Assembly: GCA_005893305.1 (NCBI GenBank)
Contig: VBOZ01000009.1
Coordinates: 100,837 to 164,836, forward strand
Direction: 5' to 3'
From: Candidatus Eisenbacteria bacterium
Lineage (GTDB): Bacteria > Eisenbacteria > RBG-16-71-46 > SZUA-252
DNA: 64,000 bases
In this document: positions 1-9,416 of the stretch, in pieces
Numbering within the stretch: the stretch's first letter is position 1
How the letters are laid out: every line of letters starts with the position of its first letter
Notes under the pieces: generated by a model
The model's database searches: none
What the model was told of the DNA's origin: nothing
The model's input: the letters and a program-made list of their open reading frames with translations, nothing else
Translations under genes and position numbers: made by a program

Positions 1-61
1 GCTCTTTTTGGTGGGATCTCGATTATCGGACGAAACTCGGTGGGGACTCGGCCGCGGCTAA

Positions 62-2233
62 CTAGCGGGCGATTACGACCTTCAATGCGGACCCGTTCGA
101 CAGATCCTCCCGGCGAACGAGATAGATTCCAGAGCTGACCCTGCGTCCGTCCGACGCGCGACCGTTCCACGTGACGATTCCGCCCGCGCCCGGCGTCGTC
201 CGCCAGCGCGTCACGAGACGGCCCTGCACGTCATAGACGGCGAAGGTCCGCGCCTGCGTTCCGGCGCCTCCGGGCCCTCCCACCGCCAACACCACCGGGA
301 TCGCTCCCGGAGCGGAGACGGCCCGGAGCGTACCCACGAGCACCTTGGCCTTGTCCGATGGAAATAGACGGACCTCTGAGGATCCACGGAAGATTTCCCC
401 GGTCTGGAGCGATCCGCTCACCTCTACTCGATTCAGCCCAATTGCGAGGAGAGGTACGACCCGATCACGCGCGAACTTCGCCTTCAGGCCAACAATGCTA
501 TCCATTTTGGCGCCGTCGTACAGCACCAGCACCGATTCCGCGGGGACCGTCCCGTTGAATCGGACCGTCGAGGGCTTCACGTCCACGATCGAGAAGCTTG
601 CCGCCTCCGGCCGGATCTGCGCTGAGATCGAGCCTCCATTCGAGTCCATGTTGAGCGTTCCGGGATTCATCGCGACGGTCGCGGGCTTGACCGGCGGCCA
701 TTCGAACCGGAAGGCCCGATACGATCCAATGCCCGATTCGAATGAAAGCTCGGAAACAAGCGATCCGTCCGGCGCCACCTCCGTGAGAGTCGGCGTCGAC
801 GTACCCCAGCCGATCAGCGTGTTCCCGTTGGAGAGCCGCTGGACCGAGCCGGCCGCGACGGTAAAGACATCCGGGTTGAGGCGGTACTGCCACACGAGCG
901 TCGCGGTCTTCTGCACCTCGTCGATCGCGTACTCCACCGCCCTCGAAAATTCCGGCGTCCGGAAGTTGCCGTTGTCGAACAGGGTGATGTGCCCGTTCGG
1001 GAGGCGGCGGGCGCAGTGCTGGTGGGAAAATGCGATCGGCTCGTTGATAAAGGTGAACTGATTATTCCTTCCGCCTAGCCTCCAGAGAATGTCTCCGGTG
1101 GCCAAGCTGATCTTTGTAATTTCGTTCATGTGGCGGCTGGAGAGGATGAGGTTCCCGTCCGGATCGACGTCGATCGAGTTGCCGTGGACGTAGTCCACCG
1201 TCTTCGCGGTGAGGTCATGCGAAACGATGTCCGTGATCTGGAAGTGGTCCCAGCTGCGCCACTGGAACACCACATTCTTGTCGCGATCCAGCTCTTGAAT
1301 GATGAGGCCGACGACCCTCGCGTCGATCCTGCCTCCCGGCACGACCTGGCTCAGGTCCATGATCTGGCGGTCGTAGCTCATCAAGACGGCGTGACCGTTC
1401 GGAAGGAGGGCCAAGTCGTGCGCGTCGGTCGAATAGCCGTTTCCGCAGGTGAAACTGTCGACCACGTCGTAGCGGGCATTCAGGGCGTAGAAGCGCCCGG
1501 CGGCCGAGTCGAAATAGGTAAGCCGGCCGTCCGGCTGCATCTTGAAATCGAGCGACGGCCCCCGGATCTGACGATGGAAGAACGGGGTGCCGTCGTTCTC
1601 CAGAATCATGATGTAAGAGGAGATGGGAACGCCCAAGCGGAAGTCGGCGACAAACAGTCGCCCCGGCGCCGTCTTGCCGTACACCGCGGACCGGATAATG
1701 GGGAAATCCGGCGGCAGCGAATCGGCCGCCAGGGTCGCGCTTAGACCGATCTCCCGCGTCGGCCCCACGGCGGGCGGAGGCGGAGGGATCTCGCCATCGT
1801 CCGCGAGAAAAGGAACGTCGCCCAAAGTCTCGCGCTCGGGCCCCGCGACCGTGAACGTAAACGAAGCCGGCGGGACCACGCCGCGAGTGTCGGTTGCGAG
1901 GCCCGACCCGACTTGGCACATCACCGTCTCGCCATAGGTGAACGGGGCGCTGGGCTGGAACGTCAGGGTCTGGCGGTCGTCGGACAGGCGAAGCTGCCCT
2001 CCGTGCGCGCCGGAAATCGAGCCACTGACCGTGACGAGCGGGCCCCCGACGGACGCCCCGTCCACGATTCCGCCCGGGCGAAGGATGATGTTCGTCTCTG
2101 GAAGAACCATCCCGGAGCCGGGGATCGGTGAGATGAACTCGTAGGAGGGCGCGTCCGCGACGGCCGGGGCATGGCGGAGGCACAACAGCGCTGTGACCAG
2201 CGTCAGAGCAAGCAACCTTGTAAAACGGGTCAT
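62..2233 (-). CDS. Secreted arylsulfotransferase-like beta-propeller protein with C-terminal sorting domain
   Basis: 723 aa. Residues 1-28 form a signal peptide. An Ig-like (Big_5-type) domain covers about 30-130 and is followed by a proline-rich linker. Residues about 185-520 resemble the ASST propeller family: repeated PDG/PNG strand motifs and conserved histidines in AHDLALLPNGH (H272), SRHMNEI (H368) and FSHQHCARRLPNGH (H402/H404). In characterised bacterial AssT a histidine carries the sulfate and phenols are the acceptors; whether this protein is catalytic is inference. The last ~65 residues (YDVQGRLVTRW ... SSGIYLVRR) form a FlgD/Por-like domain, as on other exported proteins here, suggesting surface export. 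The nearest gene is 150 bp upstream on the same strand. No strong Shine-Dalgarno is visible. Confidence 0.8.
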   Translation of the reverse strand: MTRFTRLLALTLVTALLCLRHAPAVADAPSYEFISPIPGSGMVLPETNIILRPGGIVDGASVGGPLVTVSGSISGAHGGQLRLSDDRQTLTFQPSAPFTYGETVMCQVGSGLATDTRGVVPPASFTFTVAGPERETLGDVPFLADDGEIPPPPPAVGPTREIGLSATLAADSLPPDFPIIRSAVYGKTAPGRLFVADFRLGVPISSYIMILENDGTPFFHRQIRGPSLDFKMQPDGRLTYFDSAAGRFYALNARYDVVDSFTCGNGYSTDAHDLALLPNGHAVLMSYDRQIMDLSQVVPGGRIDARVVGLIIQELDRDKNVVFQWRSWDHFQITDIVSHDLTAKTVDYVHGNSIDVDPDGNLILSSRHMNEITKISLATGDILWRLGGRNNQFTFINEPIAFSHQHCARRLPNGHITLFDNGNFRTPEFSRAVEYAIDEVQKTATLVWQYRLNPDVFTVAAGSVQRLSNGNTLIGWGTSTPTLTEVAPDGSLVSELSFESGIGSYRAFRFEWPPVKPATVAMNPGTLNMDSNGGSISAQIRPEAASFSIVDVKPSTVRFNGTVPAESVLVLYDGAKMDSIVGLKAKFARDRVVPLLAIGLNRVEVSGSLQTGEIFRGSSEVRLFPSDKAKVLVGTLRAVSAPGAIPVVLAVGGPGGAGTQARTFAVYDVQGRLVTRWRTTPGAGGIVTWNGRASDGRRVSSGIYLVRREDLSNGSALKVVIAR

Positions 2234-2382
2234 CGGGTCAACTCTTTCGGGACCACGCGCACGACAACACCGCCACCCGACGCCCTACACCCCTGCGAAG
2301 CGGCCGTGATTATAGCCCATTTGCCCCACAAATGCCAGCAGCGCAATGGATTCTCGTGTTTTCGGCAAGGCTGGGCCCTCTT

Positions 2383-3267
2383 TCATTTCTGGGGCAATTC
2401 CGGCGGCCCGAATTGGACGCGCACGACCAGGTAGTCGGGCACTGACCGGCCGCGAGCCTGCGCGGGCGCGAAGCGCCAACGCTCGATCGAGCTCCGCGCC
2501 GCCTCAATTACCTGCGGATCGTAAGTTGGTCCCTCGGGCGCTTCGAGCAATTCCGCCCCCAACAGGCGACCGTCCTTCGCCACCAGCGCGACGAACGGCA
2601 CTCCTCCGGCAGGGAGCGCCGATCCCCGCGGCCTCGGCGCCACCGCCGAGGAGAGGACCCGGGGCTTTACCGCGATATCGGATTCCAGGAACGCCTCGGT
2701 CGTATCGATGGGGACCAGGAAGCCATCGGCGAGGCGATACCGTTTCCCTTCCCGGACACGCTCCAACCGAATCGAGTGGGGCGGCTGAACAACCCGCACG
2801 GAATCCGTCCGAACCTCCATCGGCATCACGAACTCCGTCTCGTCCACCCCTTGCTTCGGTCCCCCGTCGATCCGAAGCTTCAGCTTCACCTCCTTGTGCC
2901 CGGTCTGCTCGGGCCGAATCGTCACCACCCACCGGAGGTCCGACATCGGCCGCCGCGAGTATGGGGAGATCAAGACGTGCCGCAGCGTGTCCCCGGAGAC
3001 CAACGCGAACCCGGATGGGAGCTCGACCTGCACATCCCCGACCGCCAAGGAGTCATACTGCGGCGCACCCCATACCATTACGAGTATCGAGGTATTGGTC
3101 AGATAGCGCGGCGTGTCCATGAATTCGGCCGAAATGCCGAACTCCGGCCCCGATCCAAGTCGGGGCTGCGGGATCGCCAGCGCCCCCTGCTCCACGAGAA
3201 GGGACGCGAGACCCACCAGAACCAGGGGAATGCATACCGCGCGGCGCCTTCTGTCGACGGGGTTCAC
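2383..3267 (-). CDS. Exported protein with C-terminal TonB-like domain
   Basis: 294 aa from a GTG start preceded by an AGAGGT Shine-Dalgarno; an ATG two bases upstream is out of frame. The N-terminus has a hydrophobic signal segment (about 10-32). The middle region (40-170) is beta-rich and of unknown function. Residues about 205-290 resemble a TonB C-terminal domain (VPFVALVAKDGRLLGAELLEAP ... VIEAARSSIERWRFAPAQ), the fold that contacts outer-membrane receptor plugs or peptidoglycan. The protein lacks the usual Pro-rich spacer and the N-terminal anchor position of a true TonB, so it is more likely a periplasmic protein using the domain as a module. A related module occurs in the gene at 35293-36249. 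It is divergent from the M13 peptidase, 98 bp apart. Confidence 0.7.
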   Translation of the reverse strand: MNPVDRRRRAVCIPLVLVGLASLLVEQGALAIPQPRLGSGPEFGISAEFMDTPRYLTNTSILVMVWGAPQYDSLAVGDVQVELPSGFALVSGDTLRHVLISPYSRRPMSDLRWVVTIRPEQTGHKEVKLKLRIDGGPKQGVDETEFVMPMEVRTDSVRVVQPPHSIRLERVREGKRYRLADGFLVPIDTTEAFLESDIAVKPRVLSSAVAPRPRGSALPAGGVPFVALVAKDGRLLGAELLEAPEGPTYDPQVIEAARSSIERWRFAPAQARGRSVPDYLVVRVQFGPPELPQK

Positions 3268-3365
3268 ATCTACCTCTGTACACCCGTCGCGGCCATTCTC
3301 TGCATGGCGCCGGCGAGAGCTGGAAGTTGCGGAGGGCGGGAACCATTGCTAGGATTGTGCCCGCG

Positions 3366-5405
3366 ATGAACGTCCTCAAGATCTCTGCGGCAGTCCTCTG
3401 CGCAATCGCCCTCGCCGTCACGGCCTCAGCCGCCCCTCGGGTGCAGCCATGGGGGCTCCACCTCGATTACCTGGATCAGGCCGCGAAGCCCGGAGACGAC
3501 TTCTACGTCTACGCGAACGGTGGCTGGCTCAAGACGGCCGAGATTCCTCCGGACCGTCCTGGCGCGGGCGTAGGGCTCGAGATGAGCAAGGCGAACGAGG
3601 AGCGTCTCAAAGCCATCATCGACGAGCTGCACACCCGGGCGAATCTCACCGCGGAAGAACAGAAACTTCGCGACCTCTATGATGCCTTCATGGACGAAGG
3701 GCAAGTTGAGGCGAATGGCTTGAAGCCGGCCGAAAAGGATCTCGCGGAGATCGCTTCGCTCCGCACGCTGGATGACGTGGCCCGCGAAATGGCCCTGCCC
3801 TCCCTTCGGCTCGGCGGACCCTTTGAGATGTTCATCGCCGCGGACGACAAGCATCCCGATGCGTACATCGTCAAGTTGGGGCAATCGGGCCTCGGTCTTC
3901 CGGATCGCGACTACTACCTGCGCGACGACAAGGAGATCGTCTCGACCCGCGAGGCATACAAGAAGCACCTCGCCCAGAGTCTCAATTCGGTGGCCGCGGA
4001 GGACGCCGAAGCGCGTGCCGCCGCCGTCTATGAGCTGGAGCACCAGATTGCCGTGGTCTCATGGGCTGCCGCCGACCGTCGAGACGCCGAGAAAGTCTAC
4101 AATCCGATGACGATACCCAAGCTGAGGAAGCTTGCGCCCGGATATCCCTGGGACACCTTCTTCAAATGGGCGGGCATTTCCCCGAAATCGCACGGCGTGG
4201 ATCGCACCGTTGTCGTAGGCGAAAGCACCGCATTCCCCAGAATCGCGAAGATTTTCGCGGACACGCCCGTGCCCGTCTGGCGGGACTTTCTGACGATCCG
4301 ATACGTGCACACCTTCGCTCCCTACCTGCCCCGCCGCTTCAACGACGCGGATTTTGCCTTTTACGGAACGGTGCTTCAGGGCCGCGCGCGCCAGCTCGAT
4401 CGCCCGACCCGTGGAGCGCGTCTGCTCGACAACCGAGTGGGGGAAGCGCTTGGGAAGTTGTACGTCGGAAAATACTTCCCGGCCGAATCGAAGGCCAAGG
4501 TGCGGGCGCTCGTCGACAATCTGCTCCAGGCCTATGAGCAGGACCTGAAGACGCTGCCGTGGATGACCCCGGAGACCCGCCAGAAGGCTCTCGAGAAGCT
4601 CCATCAGTTCACCGTCAAGGTCGGCTACCCAGACCACTGGCGCGACTACTCCACGCTCCAGATTCGACGCGATGATCTGGTCGGAGACGTCAAGAACGCC
4701 ATCGCCTTCGAATGGAATCGAAACCTCAAGCGCATCGACGACCCGGTGGACAAAACGGAATGGGGAATGACCCCGCCGACGGTCAACGCCTATTACAACG
4801 AGACCGTCAACGAGATCGTCTTCCCTGCCGGCATCCTCCAGGCTCCCGACTTCGACCCGGCAGCGGACGATGCGGTGAACTATGGTGGCATTGGAGCCGT
4901 GATCGGGCACGAGATCAGCCACGGCTTCGACGATCAGGGCTCGAAGTACGACGGCATGGGCGTGATGCGGCAGTGGTGGGTGGACGCCGACCGCAAGAAT
5001 TTCGACGAGCGCACGACCGCGCTCGCCAACCAATACGATCAATACGAGCCGCTATCGGGAATTCACATCAACGGACGGCTCACGCTTGGCGAGAACATCG
5101 CCGACCTCGCGGGCCTCGTGATCGCGCATAAGGCCTACCGCATCTCGCTCGGGGGGAAGGACGCGCCGGTTCTCGACGGCCTCACGGGAGATCAACGCTT
5201 CTACCTCGCGTTCGCCCAGGGTTGGCGATCGAAAGTGCGCGATGAAACCACACGCCAGCGCCTGCTCTCCAATCCACACAGCCCTCCCCCGTACCGGGTC
5301 AATGGGGTCGTGCGCAACGACGATGGTTGGTACGAGGCGTTTCCGAACGTCACGCCGCAGGACAAGTTCTACCTGGCGCCGGAGCAGCGCGTGCGGCTGT
5401 GGTGA
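3366..5405 (+). CDS. M13 family (neprilysin/PepO-like) zinc metallopeptidase
   Basis: 679 aa from the ATG at 3366, which begins a clean signal peptide (MNVLKISAAVLCAIALAVTA); a start 39 bases upstream would put residues before it. The N-terminal M13 half starts with the typical LDQAAKPGDDFYVYANGGWL. The zinc motif HEISH lies at 515-519 (preceded by GAVIG and followed by GFDDQGSKYDG) and the third ligand Glu at about 576 in ENIADLAG, both textbook for M13. The protein ends FYLAPEQRVRLW, close to the family's C-terminal [CR]xW signature. It should be a periplasmic or secreted oligopeptidase acting on small peptides. Monocistronic, convergent with the GNAT gene. Confidence 0.95.
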   Translation: MNVLKISAAVLCAIALAVTASAAPRVQPWGLHLDYLDQAAKPGDDFYVYANGGWLKTAEIPPDRPGAGVGLEMSKANEERLKAIIDELHTRANLTAEEQKLRDLYDAFMDEGQVEANGLKPAEKDLAEIASLRTLDDVAREMALPSLRLGGPFEMFIAADDKHPDAYIVKLGQSGLGLPDRDYYLRDDKEIVSTREAYKKHLAQSLNSVAAEDAEARAAAVYELEHQIAVVSWAAADRRDAEKVYNPMTIPKLRKLAPGYPWDTFFKWAGISPKSHGVDRTVVVGESTAFPRIAKIFADTPVPVWRDFLTIRYVHTFAPYLPRRFNDADFAFYGTVLQGRARQLDRPTRGARLLDNRVGEALGKLYVGKYFPAESKAKVRALVDNLLQAYEQDLKTLPWMTPETRQKALEKLHQFTVKVGYPDHWRDYSTLQIRRDDLVGDVKNAIAFEWNRNLKRIDDPVDKTEWGMTPPTVNAYYNETVNEIVFPAGILQAPDFDPAADDAVNYGGIGAVIGHEISHGFDDQGSKYDGMGVMRQWWVDADRKNFDERTTALANQYDQYEPLSGIHINGRLTLGENIADLAGLVIAHKAYRISLGGKDAPVLDGLTGDQRFYLAFAQGWRSKVRDETTRQRLLSNPHSPPPYRVNGVVRNDDGWYEAFPNVTPQDKFYLAPEQRVRLW

Positions 5406-5412
5406 CGGGGGT

Positions 5413-5886
5413 TCAGCCCAATTCGAGGGTGTAGAACCTCGTAGAGTCCTCGTGGCGGACGTATCCGAGATCCTCGTAGAGTGTCCAGGCGGATCGATTT
5501 TCCGTCACCGTCTCGAGGGTCAACCTCCTTGCTCCCGTCTGAATCGCGTGCCGGCGAGCCTCCTCCATGAGTGCCCGACCCACCCCGTGCCGGCGAGCGG
5601 TCGGAGCTACAAATAGATCGTTCAGCACCCAAATCCGGCACGCGGCCACCGACGAAAACGAGGGGTAGAGCTGAACGAAGCCAAGAACCTCTCCCGAACC
5701 ATCTCCCCCCGCCTCAGCGAGGAAAATCACGCTCTCATTTGCCTGGAGGCGATCGCGAATGAAGGCGGCGGCGAGCTGGGGCTCAGGCGGCTTGTCATAG
5801 AACTGACGATACGAATCGAAGAGCGGTGCGATGAGGCCGACGTCTCGCTCGCCAGCGCCGGCTCGTCTTATGGTGAACGGGTTCAT
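5413..5886 (-). CDS. GNAT family N-acetyltransferase
   Basis: 157 aa from the ATG at 5886 (MNPFTIRRAGAGERDV). An in-frame start 72 bases further up would add a non-conserved extension. Motif A of the GNAT fold is visible as LNDLFVAPTARRHGVGRALM, with the RxxGxG/A acetyl-CoA pyrophosphate loop at about 102-107. Motif B follows as LTLETVTENRSAWTLYEDLGYVRHEDSTRFY, typical of small amine or amino-acid acetyltransferases. The substrate cannot be read from sequence. It is convergent with the M13 gene, with 7 bases between the stop codons. Confidence 0.9.
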   Translation of the reverse strand: MNPFTIRRAGAGERDVGLIAPLFDSYRQFYDKPPEPQLAAAFIRDRLQANESVIFLAEAGGDGSGEVLGFVQLYPSFSSVAACRIWVLNDLFVAPTARRHGVGRALMEEARRHAIQTGARRLTLETVTENRSAWTLYEDLGYVRHEDSTRFYTLELG

Positions 5887-6065
5887 GGCGTTGGTTATAC
5901 CTTGGGCACACGTCTTGCGTCCACATAGGGATCGGGGTCGCACCCGAAATACTGACAACTAGTTGCCGCCGCGACTCACGCAGGAGCAGTGCTTCTTGCA
6001 AGCGGGAGGTCCCATTGGCGAAGACGCCCAGCACGAGCAAAGCCAGCCGCGTTGGAGGCACGACC

Positions 6066-6416
6066 ATGGAGCCCAGCGACGCAGTGCGAGCAGCGCAGGC
6101 CGAAATCCAGAAGGATCCCTCCCTGCCCGAGAACTACACCATGCTCGCCGGGGCCCTGCGCACGCTCGCGCAATCCCTGCGGGAACGAGATCCGCAGAGC
6201 TCCGACCGTCTCCTCCATCTCGCATGCGCCGCCGTTTGGGAGGCGAAGAACAGATCCGGGCCGGGGCTCACCTCCGGACGCACGAAACAGGAGGTCAAGA
6301 TCCTGATCGCCTGGCTTCGTACCAGGAACCACGTGGGGCCCGAGGCCTCCGAGAGCCTCATGGATCAGATCCGTTCTGATTACCTGGATCGGGCCCTCGA
6401 CAGCACGGGCCGATGA
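6066..6416 (+). CDS. Hypothetical helical protein
   Basis: 116 aa from the ATG at 6066, which has a GGAGG Shine-Dalgarno 7 bases upstream. A TTG at 6015, also preceded by GGGAGG, would give 133 aa, so the start is ambiguous. The sequence is soluble, charged and predicted helical (DAVRAAQAEIQKDPSLPENYTM, LRTLAQSLRERDP), with a TPR-like feel in its first half. No signal peptide and no family recognised. It is convergent with proC, 5 bases from proC's stop codon. The opposite-strand ORF over the same DNA is a shadow. Confidence 0.55.
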   Translation: MEPSDAVRAAQAEIQKDPSLPENYTMLAGALRTLAQSLRERDPQSSDRLLHLACAAVWEAKNRSGPGLTSGRTKQEVKILIAWLRTRNHVGPEASESLMDQIRSDYLDRALDSTGR

Positions 6417-6421
6417 ACCGC

Positions 6422-7243
6422 TTACCCATCTCCTGATCGATACAGCTTGCTCGCCTTCTCTGCCGAAGCCACGATTCCCCGGATCATGGCCGAGGAAAAG
6501 CCCTCGTGCTCCATCACGTTGAGGCCCGTGATGGTGCACCCTCTCGGCGTTGTCACCCGGTCGATCTCGCGCTCGGGGTGACCCTCGCGACTCAGGAGCA
6601 GGGACGCGGCGCCGCGCGCGGTCTGTGCTGCGATCAGGAGCGCCTCGTCGGTTTGAAGACCGACTTCGATCCCGCCTTGGGACGCCGCTCGGATGGCGCG
6701 CAGGAAGAACGCAACCCCGCAGGCGCCGAGCGCCGTCGCGGCGACCATTTGCTCCTCGTCGATTACGAGCGTCTTTCCGACCGCGTCGAAGAGCGACCGG
6801 GCGGCGGTGACCGCGCCGCCCGTCGAGTCGTCGGAGGTGATGCATGTCATGGAGTCCCTGATTCCGATCGCCGTGTTGGGCATCGCACGCACGACGGCAA
6901 GTTGAGTGCCGACGATTGCACGGATCTGCGCGATGCTCACGCCTGAAACCACCGAGATCAGCGTGTGCGCCCCGGGCTTCAGGTCCGGAGCAATTTCGCG
7001 CAGCAGCCCATCGATCTGCTGGGGCTCGACAGCGACCAGAACCATGACGGCACCTCGAACCGCTTCACGGTTGTTTCCCGAAACCGTGAAGCCGCGCCCG
7101 CGGAACGACTCGAGAAGCTCCGTCTTGCGTCGAGTGACCGTGATGTCCGCCGGCGAGCGGCCGCCGGCCTGAACGAGGCCCTCGGCGATGGCGGCTCCGA
7201 TGTTGCCAGCTCCAAGAATTGCCAATCGGGTCGTTCGAGGCAC
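6422..7243 (-). CDS. proC: Pyrroline-5-carboxylate reductase
   Basis: 273 aa, the usual ProC length. The N-terminal Rossmann motif is LAILGAGNIGAAIAEGL (residues 7-23). RAMPNTAIGI (about 118-127) is the conserved P5C/NAD(P)H contact segment. The C-terminal dimerisation helices end in the ProC signature TTPRGCTITGLNVMEHEGF. It catalyses the last step of proline synthesis, reducing pyrroline-5-carboxylate to L-proline in the cytoplasm. It stands alone, not next to proB/proA, and diverges from the OPT transporter across a 159-base gap. Confidence 0.96.
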   Translation of the reverse strand: MPRTTRLAILGAGNIGAAIAEGLVQAGGRSPADITVTRRKTELLESFRGRGFTVSGNNREAVRGAVMVLVAVEPQQIDGLLREIAPDLKPGAHTLISVVSGVSIAQIRAIVGTQLAVVRAMPNTAIGIRDSMTCITSDDSTGGAVTAARSLFDAVGKTLVIDEEQMVAATALGACGVAFFLRAIRAASQGGIEVGLQTDEALLIAAQTARGAASLLLSREGHPEREIDRVTTPRGCTITGLNVMEHEGFSSAMIRGIVASAEKASKLYRSGDG

Positions 7244-7402
7244 ACTTCCTCCTGTCGAGGGCAGCTACGCGAAAGTCCCGGCGACCTGCGCCGCGGGGCT
7301 TCGCAACTATCGCATGCCACTACCAAACCCTGGTAGCCCTCCATCGCCGGCCGGATTACTTCGCTCTGGCGGACCCCCGATCGAATGTAATAAGTTCCGC
7401 AC

Positions 7403-9409
7403 GTGACGCCTTTGAAGCCCAGAGAGCTCACGATACGCGGCCTCATCCTCGGCGCGCTCATCACCACGATCTTCACGGCGGCCAACGTCTACCTCGGCCT
7501 CAAGGTTGGCCTCACCTTTGCTTCATCGATCCCCGCCGCGGTGATCTCGATGGCCATCCTGAGCGCCGTGAAGGATTCGTCGATCCTCGAGAACAACATT
7601 GTCCAGACCGTCGCCTCCGCCGCAGGGACGCTCTCGGCGATTATCTTCGTTCTACCAGGACTCGTGATCGTGGGCTGGTGGACGGGTTTCCCCTTCTGGC
7701 AATCATTTCTCATCTGCGTGAGCGGCGGGGTGATCGGGGTGCTGTTCACGATCCCGCTTCGACGCGCCCTCGTGACGACCTCTGACCTGCCCTACCCTGA
7801 AGGTGTCGCGGCGGCAGAGGTGCTGAAGGTCGGATCCGGCACGCGTGGCGAAACGAAGGACGAAACGGGCGAGGCCAGAGAGGGGCTCGTCGCTGTGATC
7901 CTCGGCTCTGTCGCCTCGGCAGGGCTCGCCATCGTGACGGCGACGCGCGTCGCCGCCGCGGAGGTGGCAGGTTTCTTCCGTGTCGGGACCATGGCCTCGA
8001 GCGGGTACAACATTGCCTGGTCCCTCGCGCTGCTCGGCGCGGGGCATCTGGTCGGGTTATCGGTCGGGATGGCGATGCTGACGGGCCTGGTGATCTCGTG
8101 GGTGATCGCTGTGCCGATCTTGACCTCGATGCAGCCCGCGGCCGATGCCGTGACGCTCGCCGCGCACACCCTTGCGATCTGGCGGACGCAGGTGCGGTTC
8201 ATCGGCGCCGGCGCAATCGCCGTTGCGGCGATCTACACGCTGGCCAGGCTTGCGAAGCCGGTGGTGGGCGGGCTCGTAAGCACGCTCGCCGCCTCCCGGG
8301 CCAGGGGCTCCGGGGACGACCTCGACCGCGATCTCTCACCCCGGTGGATTATCGCGCTCACCGCCGCGTGCCTCGGGGTCGCCGCGTACCTCGCCTTCAC
8401 CTTCGCGCGGTCGACGGCGCTCGCGCCAAGCGCGCTGGCGCTCACCTTGATCGCCGTACCGTTCGTCCTGCTGGGCGGCTTTCTCATCGCCGGGATCTGC
8501 GGCTACATGGCGGGCTTGATCGGCGCCTCGAACAGTCCGATCTCGGGCGTCGGAATCCTGTCGATCGTGCTCTGCGCTTCGGTAATCACCCTCGCCGTGT
8601 CGCCGACTCCGGAGACGCGGCCGGCGCTAGTCGCCTTCGCTCTCTTCGTGACCGCGATTGTTTTCGCGTGCGCCACGATCTCGAACGACAACTTGCAGGA
8701 CTTGAAAACCGGCCAGCTCGTCGGCGCCTCACCGAGGCGTCAGCAGATCGCGCTCATCGTGGGAGTGGCCGCCGGCGCTTCCGTGATCCCTTCCGTGCTG
8801 AACCTGCTCGCTAAGGCCTACGGGTTCGCCGGGGCCGCGAACATCGGCGTGCTCGCGCCAAACCCTCTCCCCGCGCCGCAGGCGACGCTCATCTCCGCCC
8901 TCGCGCAGGGCGTAATCGGCGGCAACCTCGAATGGAGGATGCTCGGCATCGGCGCGCTCGTTGGTGTCGGGCTCATCCTGCTCGATGAGGCGCTTGGCGC
9001 CACGAAGAAGCTGCGCGTTCCGCCGCTGGCTGTCGGCATCGGGATTTATCTCCCGATGTCGGCGACCTTCGCGGTCGTCGTCGGCGCCGTGATCTCTCAC
9101 TGGTATGACCGACGCGCCCGCTGGATGCCAAACCCAGGCCGGGCGGAGCGACTGGGCACGCTCGTCGCGTCCGGATTGATTGTCGGCGAAAGCTTGTGGG
9201 GCGTGATCAACGCAGGCCTCATCGTCGGCTTCTCGAAGGACGCGCCGATAGGCCTCGTACCCGAGAACTTTGCGCCCGCCCCGTGGCTCGGAATGCTCGC
9301 CTTCGTGGGGGTGATCATCTGGCTATACGGATGGATGCTCCGGCGGTCGGCCGCGGCGCGGCAGACTCCGCCAGGCAGCGAAGGTCCTAGCCAAGCCCCA
9401 TCTTCGTGA
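7403..9409 (+). CDS. OPT family oligopeptide transporter
   Basis: 668 aa from a GTG start. The protein is almost entirely hydrophobic with about 14-16 predicted membrane spans. The opening LTIRGLILGALITTIFTAANVYLGLKVGLT and the central GYMAGLIGASNSPISGVGI, followed by DNLQDLKTGQLVGASPRRQQIAL, are diagnostic of the prokaryotic OPT family. Members are proton-coupled importers of oligopeptides or metal chelates; the substrate here is unknown. Given the many secreted peptidases in the window, peptide uptake is a reasonable inference. The 7244-7402 gap holds only a short palindrome (TACCA...TGGTA near 7322). Confidence 0.93.
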   Translation: MTPLKPRELTIRGLILGALITTIFTAANVYLGLKVGLTFASSIPAAVISMAILSAVKDSSILENNIVQTVASAAGTLSAIIFVLPGLVIVGWWTGFPFWQSFLICVSGGVIGVLFTIPLRRALVTTSDLPYPEGVAAAEVLKVGSGTRGETKDETGEAREGLVAVILGSVASAGLAIVTATRVAAAEVAGFFRVGTMASSGYNIAWSLALLGAGHLVGLSVGMAMLTGLVISWVIAVPILTSMQPAADAVTLAAHTLAIWRTQVRFIGAGAIAVAAIYTLARLAKPVVGGLVSTLAASRARGSGDDLDRDLSPRWIIALTAACLGVAAYLAFTFARSTALAPSALALTLIAVPFVLLGGFLIAGICGYMAGLIGASNSPISGVGILSIVLCASVITLAVSPTPETRPALVAFALFVTAIVFACATISNDNLQDLKTGQLVGASPRRQQIALIVGVAAGASVIPSVLNLLAKAYGFAGAANIGVLAPNPLPAPQATLISALAQGVIGGNLEWRMLGIGALVGVGLILLDEALGATKKLRVPPLAVGIGIYLPMSATFAVVVGAVISHWYDRRARWMPNPGRAERLGTLVASGLIVGESLWGVINAGLIVGFSKDAPIGLVPENFAPAPWLGMLAFVGVIIWLYGWMLRRSAAARQTPPGSEGPSQAPSS

Positions 9410-9416
9410 CTCGCCC